NCBI GenBank assembly: GCA_004151065.3
Contig: NWUY0304017966.1
Coordinates: 1-64,000, forward strand
Direction of reading: 5' to 3'
Length of the DNA: 64,000 bases
From: Larix sibirica
Taxonomy: Eukaryota; Streptophyta; Pinopsida; Pinales; Pinaceae
Part shown: positions 55,711 to 64,000 of the stretch, in pieces
Position numbering within the stretch: position 1 is the stretch's first letter
Layout of the letters: every line of letters starts with the position of its first letter
Program-made: the position numbers and the translations under genes
The notes under the pieces: model-generated
What the model was told of the DNA's origin: nothing
Database searches by the model: none
Seen by the model: only the letters and a program-made list of their open reading frames with translations

Positions 55711-56045
55711 TTAGGGTTTGAAACCAGCATAGATAGTGGTGCACTGAGTACATTTGAAAATGGAGATGGAAACCTATTGGATAAAAAATTGCTTGAAGCA
55801 GGAAGCCAGCTACAACTTATTCCCCAACCCAAAGATACCCTTCTAAATATCCCCGAGCAGGTGGCAAGTTACTTGTTTGAGGTGTATTAGTAACCATCAC
55901 AACCGTTGTTGGAAGCAATACATCCACCAATGAATACCTTAATCACTTCAGAGCCTTTTTATATATTAGGACAAAGATGTAACACTTATAGTGACTCCTG
56001 CCAAGTGAAATCATAAAAATAACAACGGCAGGACTGGTCTTCTTC
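55711..56045 (+). pseudogene. Fragment resembling the N-terminus of nuclear cohesin regulator PDS5
   Basis: One frame reads LLDKKLLEAGSQL ... KDTLLNIPEQVASYLFEVY, then two in-frame stops (TAG TAA at 55,888-55,893), then QPLLEAIHPPMNTLITSEPF. The next frame gives DKDVTLIVTPA and the following one SEIIKITTAGL. Plant PDS5 proteins begin with an equivalent order: an (I/L)xEAGxxL helix, a P..LDELL..L....L.EVEQSP segment, a ML.AL.P.M..L block, then DVDVKVAVAACISEITRITAP. PDS5 is a nuclear HEAT-repeat protein bound to cohesin, so this would be a transferred nuclear exon, now dead. The match is from memory and each block is short, so it may be over-read. Confidence 0.5.
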
Positions 56046-56049
56046 TTTA

Positions 56050-58625
56050 GGGAATGGTTTTAGGTAGAAAATGATTAAGGAAGGTATTTATTCTTATGCC
56101 TTGAAGAAAGGTAGGGCACTTCTTGCTTTATTTCCCCTTACTGCAGGCAGAGCGAGGTGAGAGTCATACTTCCAAGGTTTTCTAGGGTAAACTTAATACT
56201 TCAAAGACTAAGGGGCGGGAAGAAGCCAATTAACTTACTTATTTGTACAACCAACTAAGTCTCTTCAAGTAGAATTTATAACCGATTGGCTATTTATCTA
56301 TTCCCACCCAACCAAAGCTACCTTTGAGTACTGAATTTACCATCATTCCATGCCTCCCTTCCGGAGATTGTTGATCCAGCCCTCTCGGAAGGCAGATCCA
56401 GCACTGTGAAATAAATGGTCCCTCCTGCCTTACTACTATTTGATGCCGTCTTGGACAGGGAGGTTTTCTTCATGGCTAGAAGGAGACCAATCCGTAGGCG
56501 TTGAGCAAGGTACGAAGTAAGAGAGGGAGAATTTATTGCCCTATAATGCCGATCTGGGGCTGCACCCAATTTCTCATCTTGATAAGCCACCTTTTGACTT
56601 TTCAGGGCATTTGCGTGCGATCTATGGCTATTTCAGCCCCCTTAAACATAGTAAAAATACATCCGTAGATCTTTAGATAATTTAGATTATGGACGAAAAG
56701 GATCCATATCCTGCCTGCCCTGCTAGGAATTGATTGGGCCTTTGATAACTATGCTGTAGGGGATATTTTCTCGAAACTTCAATATTCCAGGCATAATGCA
56801 ATGTTTACAAAGTCCAAATTGACCGGTCAATGCTAAGCTTATCAATTAGAAATTACCGGCTACTCTTCCGTCCTCTATTTGAAAGGGGTGGGGGAAGGGA
56901 GAAAATGGAGGTGGCCATAAAAAGGGGTTGTCAATTTGAAAGTGCAAAGGCGGCCTATGCAAGACCTATCGGGCCTATCCAGATGGTAAATTATATATGG
57001 AAAGGTGGTCTGATCACCAGCCAGCAAGATCAGCAAGAACAACCATACCCCAGGAATCCCATCCAGCCGTACCAGCCAGCCCAGCTAGCCCGCCCACCAG
57101 CCTGCTACCAAGCTTCGTAACACATAGAGTTTGAAACACTGTTAAATGCAGGACGGTTTCACCCTTTTTTCGTCGCTTTCACCTCACTTAGAGGCCTTTT
57201 ATTAGGAATCTATCTTCGTTAAATACTTACATGCTGTAGAACGATGTTTTTTTACGAGGTCTCCAGTTCTAGCCTGGCTGAGTCCCGTTACATTACCAAC
57301 CGCTATTGTGGCTGGAGTTTTTTCCTCCCTTTCCCCGGATTCAGAAAAAACCCAAGGTAGGTCGAACCCATGGAGGAGAGTACCATCCGGGAGGGAAGCC
57401 CTTAAATAACCTAACCATGGAGGGGTGGTTCCACATATGAACAATATGCATAAAACTTACCTCCATAATATTGATCTCAGCAACTCTAACCTCTATATTA
57501 AATATCCACATGGCAAAGATCTCCGGTGGTAATTGAAATACTGAAGGGTGGCCTATCAGTTAAGGTAAAATCCCCTACCCCTTCATAGAGCAGTTCCCTC
57601 GCCCTTCTTTTTTCATCGAGCCCGCAGCTTCCTCACCCTATCGGGATGGTAAATTTACTAGTGGGAAGATAGCCTTCCTAAGTGACTTATTGGGTGGGGG
57701 GCTTTATGCTATCTGCCTTGCTTCATTCTATAGCCTTGATTGCTTCCTTTATTGTGGTTATTCCCTCAATAAATCCATCCATCACTAAATCAATGCATCC
57801 CAGGACTGTTCGCTATTAGCTATGGTGCGAAACCTGCCTAGCTCCCGCTTGCTAAATAAAAAGTTATGACGGAGGGCTAACCTGAGGTACGGCTATCTGA
57901 CTTGTCATTATTTCTGTGTTCGTGGGGCAGATGGTTCAGTGCTTGTGTGGGGGGTACAAGGGCAAAAATAGTAAATAGCATAGTACCGGGGTAAAATAGT
58001 CCCAGGAGCCTTTTGAGATTTGCCTAAAGAGGAAGGAGCCCGTCCAGGAGCATTGGAAGATCCATAGCCTGAAGGAAGCCCTGTAGCATTGTTCGAGGAA
58101 GGAACCAGCGAAAGACGGACCAACCAAATAGAACCTGCTGAGCCCCAGACAATTGCCGAACTATGCGTGGTAACCGGGCACCCAACAGGCACTATTATAA
58201 TCATTGTTTACTGGCAGATCGTTCTTTATTGGCACTAGCGTGGTTTACCCTTTATCTGTAAACCCAGCGAATAAATCCCAGAATATAAGCTCAGGAGCTT
58301 AGTGAGAATAAGGGGGATATTTCTACTCTATAATGCCGATCTGGGGCTGCTGGTGTATAAGTTCTGCTTTGTTTATCTGTTTAAAGATAAAGGCTCGTAC
58401 CTCGCCTCCTCAGTCCTATCTAAATGGGTGGGTGGTTTCAGGAGGGTTCCATTCCGCAAGGGTTTTACCAAGTGAGAAATTGTGTTTTGTACACAGTACC
58501 AATATTGGGCAGAGTCATGGGGGTTCGGCGAATTGTCTTTTCGTGTCAAAATCGGATTCTGGCGCCCAGGCCAAAGCCGGAGGGAATTAGGAAATGAATC
58601 GATTTTATTATATAACAATAATAAT
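56050..58625. other. No gene seen; shared debris
   Basis: tataatgccgatctggggct occurs at about 56,542 (cctataatgcc...) and 58,329. gcctatccagatggta (56,972) and ggatggtaaatttacta (57,644) recall 1470 and 22,640-22,760. ORFs reach 98 codons (57,908-58,204, -) without motif. Confidence 0.45.
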
Positions 58626-58629
58626 AAGA

Positions 58630-60600
58630 GTTCTTGAACCCTGATGGATCACTTTGTCCCTCGGAAACTGAATAAACCCAATATTTTCTTTAGACAAAGC
58701 GTGTTTCAACACGTTTCTCGGATCCACCGGAACAAATCACCAACCACCTGCACCAACTTAGTATATATACTGCCTACTTACCCCACTTACTTATTGTATG
58801 CCCCAACCTATGAAGCCAGGAATAATTATAAGAGTACGGCATTACCCCTTCCCTTGCTTTACCAACCCACCTACCTGCAAGGACTAGACCTGCCCTAGAC
58901 ACTTGCTAAATTAATCGCTTAGTGGGGAATGCTAGATACTTACCAGCCGGGATTCACCAACCTTACCCTTACCTTTCGTACCACCACACAACACAGAACA
59001 CCTTCACTCCGTACACCCCTATACGCCTTAGATTACCGGATACAGCATTCTGGAAGAAATAACCACTTACTTAATTAATCACTTAGGAGGGAGCCAAGCC
59101 ACTGCTTAGACCTTATCAGCACCGGATGGATAAACCTACTACTACTCCACAACATACTTACCAACAACCACTGGTACCAATGGCTTATACCTTTCCACAC
59201 ATCAGCTTATTTACTATATACATAATATTCTTTATTTTTAGTTTATTACATTGGTTTACTTACAGCTAGCAGAGATCCTGGAAACTGCTTTATTCTAGAC
59301 AGCCAGAACTGATGAGATCAGATCAGATTATTGGGTGGGGTGAGGCACTTACAACCTTTAATATTTACCCTTTGCTGCCTACTTACCGTTATATTTACTC
59401 TTACGTATTGGGATCCTCCTGAGAAACTGATTATCTATCTTCTTTATAACCCCCAACTCCGATTATGCCGTATCTGACTTTATGAATGAATCTTATTTAT
59501 TATGAGCTTTCTCTACAATCCTGCACTCCCATATTCGCGCAACCCCAGCGATAAGTGAGTGCTTCCAGAATCCAACTACTTCAACTGAGTTGCCTTACTT
59601 TTAGAGAAAACCTATTATGCCTACTTTAGTAATTTCAGTTGGACTGCTAAGTTGTTGGTGGGATTGGAATAACTGCCTTTGGGAACTACTGCCTTAACTG
59701 TCGGCACTTAGAACTGGACGAGAAATCCCTTTACTCAGCTGCCTACTTCCCTTTAATTAACTGTTACCAACTACCCACCTCCCAACTTATATTTACTCCT
59801 TACCCAATCTTTGTAATGCCCCAAACAGCGTTGCCCGGCCGGATACTCTTCAGTCATTCTTACCAACTGCTTTCTACTAAGAGCCCTACTTGCCTTTACT
59901 TAAGTGTTTCCTACTCTACTAAACCCCCCACCTTATCTTTAGTCGTATATTCTTGGCTTCGCCCCTCACTCTTTTGATCATCCTCTTGAGAACCCCACTG
60001 AATCTTCTTTGTCATATGCAAAGGAACTTGTCTTCAGTAACTTCTTCTTGATATGATTAGGACCCCACCTTATCTTTAGGAGTATCTAGCACCGAATCCT
60101 TTTTCTTGTATGGAACGGCACTAGTATGAATCTTATTATGCATCTGATTCAGAACCCACCCAACCTTCAGTGTCTTATGCTATCCAAGGGAGGGGATAGG
60201 ATTCATAACATTTATTATCGACGATATTCGTTAGATCCCAACTCGCCTTTAGGAAGATCTTATAGGGCACCCTCAACCTTTGGATTTGATTCGCTACGCC
60301 CCTCAACTTTTGTGTTTCTCTTCTTGATCCCTTCACCTCACCCATCATCTAAGCCGAGTTATGCTTACACCTGCCTGATTGGAAGGAAGGAATCACCTGA
60401 ACTGCATTGATTCATCGATTTTACTAAAGACAATTTTGAGTTATTGAACCCAGAAGGATAATAACTTTGAATCCCCAAACACCCATCTGATCTTTAGAAA
60501 ATACGCGCGTTTACCAAAGGCTTTTCGGATCGAACGGAACAACCTCAAAAGGCCAATTTAACTGGTTGGGTCACTAGAAGCAGTTTGGAACTCACCCCTC
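58630..60600 (+). repeat. Partial copies of the long repeat family and CCTTATCTTTAG words
   Basis: gaaccctgatggatcacttt...cgtttctcggatccaccggaac (58,637-58,732) and gaacccagaaggataataacttt...gcttttcggatcgaacggaac (60,447-60,541) are parallel partial copies. Between them ccccaccttatctttag (59,926 and 60,062), cgcccctcactctttt/cgcccctcaacttttg and similar phrases repeat. No gene seen. Confidence 0.5.
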
Positions 60601-62290
60601 TAGCCTATTATGCCGCCACCTGCACCTGATTGGATGGAACGCAAATAACCTGACATGCTCTCAGTCATCGACTTGCCTCAAGAACAATGTAAGTTCGAGA
60701 CCCGGTGGAACCATTTCATCTAGAACTGCTGCCTCCCTTTGCCTTATTGGATTAGATGGATGGTCAGCCGAGAGAGAGCGGCCTTTACCTTATATCGTTA
60801 ACTTATATGCTGGCTGGATAGCTCAATTATGGGTATGGGCCACATACATAAGAAAGCATCGCTGGGATTATGGAATGGAATGGATGGATGGACAGGCTTC
60901 AGACTGCTAGGATAAATATGTATGGATGGGGAGAGACTGGAATCACCTGAAAATGCTATGAGTCATCGACTTGCCTTAAGAGAAATGATAGTTCAACACC
61001 GCGGTGGAACATGCCTCGACCCAGGGAAACAACGCATTTGAAATATAGAAACACGCATCTCAGAAGCTTTTGACATTAATTCACGGAACAACCCGACCTG
61101 GTTCCTGCCCCAGATTTATACCACCCCGCCCTTCTCAATTCACTTTGTGCTCCGTGCTTGGTACCTTTCTCAGATTCAATTTAGATGAGAGCCTTTCAAT
61201 ATCGGGCGGGCCTTTACTGCGGGCTTGATAAATAACCTTCTTCTTTAATTGGATTTTGGAATCACTCTTATTACATATATAATATAAACACTTCTTCACC
61301 TTATTGACCTTCTTTGTTACATGACCCAACCGAGCAAGAATAATCAGTGCTTTCTTAATCCACGAACTGAAACTTAATTCCTTAGAATATTACATCACTA
61401 GGCAAATAATTTGGATCACACTTCCTGAATCAAGCGCTTTTTAGTGAGTGAGTGGTGGGGTACTGCTATTTACCTTTAAGTACCTTGCTCCCCCCCGATC
61501 ATTAGAGATTACATTGCGGGACGGAGCCGGGTAGATGGATGGGTGGATGGCCTTGGGTGGATTATGTGGGTGGAACATCAGAGAATAGAGCGTTGGATGG
61601 ACAGGCTTCTGGAATATATGCCCAGACAGAACCAGCCAGGATATGCACACTTGCCTATATGAATCACTTTGGAGGGACTGCTAGAAGACCTTTACCTTCT
61701 ATGAATACGAGAGAGAGGTTCTCTACAAATAGTGAGTTACTTACCCACCCATGAAGTAGACCAACAATAGCAAGCACTAGGGAACAGCATTATAACACCT
61801 TGGATACCATACACCTCCAAGAACTGGGATATTGACAGGCCCTATACCATTAGGTCTTCCAAGTAGGAGAGCTATCAGACCTTACCTTAGACCTTTTTCA
61901 ATTCGCATGCTTCCCATATCTCTATACCTAAACCTAGGACGATGGAGTCACTATCCTCTATCCTATCAGCCAGGAATACCAAAGTTTGCTGGCAGGCAGG
62001 GACATGCTAGAAAACACTACACTCCCTTTACCTGCACGAACTACTACATCTGGCGCCCTAGACCAGGAATCACCTTGTTAGTTAGGAGGGAATATATATA
62101 CCTTTAGAAGCGCCGGATGGGATGGGATGGGCATTGGGAATTACCTAAAATGCTCTCAGTCATCGACTTGCCTACTTAGAATTGATAGTTAGACACCCCT
62201 GTGGATAAATATCCTCAAACTCACTCAAAACACGACCCGTCGGTGTTCACCCTCGTACCTCAGGTGGGGGTTTATATAGATAAAATTGCG
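60600..62290 (+). repeat. Long degenerate repeat family, copies B-D
   Basis: The landmark agtcatcgacttgcct occurs at 60,662, 60,961 and 62,158, each preceded by a ggatgg...g(g)aat(t/c)acct segment and followed by a gatagtt...gtgga motif. Copy C continues with cctcgacccaggg (61,015), acacgcatctcagaagcttt (61,050), ttattacatatataatataa (61,268) and cagacagaaccagccagga (61,624), in the same order as copy A at 46.6-48.1 kb. Confidence 0.7.
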
Positions 62291-62599
62291 TCTATGAGAA
62301 AAGTTTTCAGATTTACGGACGGGCCAACTGGCGTGGCGTGTGGATCCTTTTTTTGGTAGGCACTTACTGCTTTTACTGCTTTGCTAGCGCACCCTCAATG
62401 ATGACTCAACACTAGTGCGTGCCAGAATATGGCAGCTGATACAGCTGGGTTTAATGGAGTCATTTAGCCTAAGGACCTTTAGCGTGCTCCTGCGGGGATG
62501 GGCATAGGGGTTACCTTTAGCAGAAATAGATCGTTTAACTTATTACCCGGATAGATTTGATTCTACACAGCCGGGAACTTATTAGACATAGCATAGCTG

Positions 62600-63430
62600 G
62601 ATTTAGAAAGAACCTTATATGCTAGAAGGAATCGACTTGCCTACAGAAAAATGCACGAAAGATGCCGCGGTGGAGGATGGAACTATCGACCCATGCCAAC
62701 GATGAGTTATATATAATAAAAACACGCATCTCAGAAGCTTTTCGGATCGACCCGAAACACCCAACCTGGATGCCTTTCCCCCACCTGGTGCCTTTATATG
62801 GATATGGATGGGGCCCGAAATAACCAATTAGTGAACAGGCCGGCCGATCGGGCTTTCTTTAGATAATTTCACTTTTTATATAATTTTGAAAATCATATTA
62901 CATATATAATATGAACACCACTCCTTTTCAACCTTTTCAACCTAGTACCAATCAGCCAGAACAATACCTCCTAGTCTTGGTTCCTTCAACCAATAGGATA
63001 AGGGAGTTTACCTTTAGCTTAGATAGTTTAACTGCTGCTGGATTGCAGAATTCGAACCTCGTTTTATGGGTACTGCTTTACTTTACCTCGCTCCCCTTAT
63101 TATTGATTGATAGCAGCACGACTCCCTGGATGGTCAATTCCACGAGGACCTTCCTAGTTACCTTCCCTTGCTCCCCCATGCTCACTATTGCTGGATCACC
63201 TTTTAGCCGCTGGACTGCTGGATGGATTTAATATGGCATTATGGAATGGATGGAATCCACTTATTTATATGCACGAAATACTCTATTTGCCTACTGAACA
63301 ATGATAGTTCCCAACCTCGGTGGACACATTATGCCTCGACCCTAACAATGGGTGGTTTTGATAGCTCTCAAATCACATTTGGATACGTTTTTCGGATTGA
63401 CCGGACCGACAAAAGAGCATAGCCATGCAT
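62600..63430 (+). repeat. Long degenerate repeat family, copies E-F
   Basis: Copy E: atcgacttgcctac (62,631), gccgcggtggagga (62,662), acacgcatctcagaagcttt (62,721), cccgaaataacca and gaacaggccggccgatcgg (62,833), attacatatataatatgaac (62,899). Copy F: tttgcctactgaacaatgatagttc (63,286), ctcggtggacac (63,317), gcctcgacccta (63,331), gatacgtttttcgg (63,381). The 106-codon ORF at 62,911-63,231 is repeat-embedded and not called as a gene. Confidence 0.65.
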
Positions 63431-63499
63431 TGCTTTTAGATCGTGCTTCAGGAGAGAGCGCTGTAATGAATCGATTTCGCTATAGAAAACACAAAGTTA

Positions 63500-63930
63500 C
63501 GGGCCTATACGATGTCACATATAGAAGTTCTGCCTGGTCGCCTAATAATTGGTAATCTATGGGCCTATGCCCTATAATCCAAGTGCTAGTAGCCTTGTGA
63601 AAAAAGCCATGTTGACCTTGTCCATAACCAGTCCAATTGGTTGGTTCATATATGATATCGCCATCCATACGTTTCACTTTATTGTCATATCTAGTCCTGC
63701 GATACCAGCATATCTACGTCCTGGCCATGAACCAGACCTACTACACCTCTTACTATAAGAGCTTGTTGCATGGATACCGCTTAACCTATGATATCGCCAA
63801 TAATACATTTCAACTTGGATTTGTTGCATATCCACATTTGAACATACGATGTCGGCATAGAGACGTTTACCTTGGACTCGCATGGATAAGTGTTCCATTA
63901 TATATATGATGTTGCCATAAAGACTTTCAA
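63500..63930 (+). repeat. Degenerate tandem TATGATATCGCCATAAATACGTTTCAC
   Basis: tatgatatcgccatccatacg (63,651), tatgatatcgccaataatac (63,787), acgatgtcggcatagagacg (63,846) and atgatgttgccataaagact (63,906) are units at 60-135 bp spacing, each followed by ttt(c/a) and a cttgga/ttgtca phrase. The window ends soon after in an (at)n tract. Confidence 0.65.
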
Positions 63931-64000
63931 ATAATATATATATATCTATATATATCTGGGAACCCTTCCTAAGACTAGTTAAGCTGGGTTGGTCACTCCT

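Overview
The window reads as seed-plant mitochondrial DNA, most likely from a gymnosperm with a very large, gene-poor chondrome (a Pinaceae-like conifer is my best guess, not proven). The evidence is one island of typical plant mitochondrial sequence at 27.4-28.8 kb: the 5' end of rrn18, the 3' end of a group II intron at the cox2-691 site with the last cox2 exon, and a full-length atp4 that needs C-to-U editing to create its start codon. There are no bacterial operons, no CRISPR, no plastid genes I can recognise, and no complete tRNA. Many short ORFs elsewhere are chance or repeat-derived.

Layout. 1-27 kb holds no recognised gene. It is a patchwork of unrelated, highly degenerate short-period repeats separated by anonymous sequence. 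27.07-28.83 kb is the conserved island: AT-rich repeats, the rrn18 5' fragment, the cox2 intron 3' half, cox2 exon 3 and atp4, all on the + strand. 29.77-31.0 kb (possibly to 32.5 kb) is a decayed plant LINE on the - strand. 32.5-39.9 kb is AT-rich or repeat-rich filler. 39.99-42.53 kb is a 2.5-kb block of peculiar low-complexity, ORF-free sequence. 42.79-43.7 kb is the 5' end of a Ty1/copia element (primer-binding site plus gag) on the - strand. 46.6-48.1 kb and 58.6-63.4 kb carry copies of one long degenerate repeat family. 48.73-50.34 kb is the only long unrecognised ORF, 538 codons. 51.3-55.7 kb is a cluster of modular tandem and dispersed repeats. 55.7-56.05 kb contains a frame-broken fragment that resembles the N-terminus of the nuclear cohesin regulator PDS5.

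How the parts relate. The only inferred expression unit is rrn18-fragment / cox2 intron 3' half / cox2 exon 3 / atp4. The rrn18 5' end and its upstream region sit where they could supply transcription for a cox2 3' half that would have to be trans-spliced to exons located elsewhere, with atp4 about 0.4 kb downstream. The alternative is that the cox2 piece is a dead duplicate. The LINE, copia and PDS5-like pieces point to nuclear-to-mitochondrial DNA transfer.

The best candidates for something undescribed are the 538-codon ORF, the triplet-phased GCT repeat family (five copies, both strands), the 40-42.5 kb block, and the split cox2 arrangement. All homology calls are from memory of family motifs; no searches were run.
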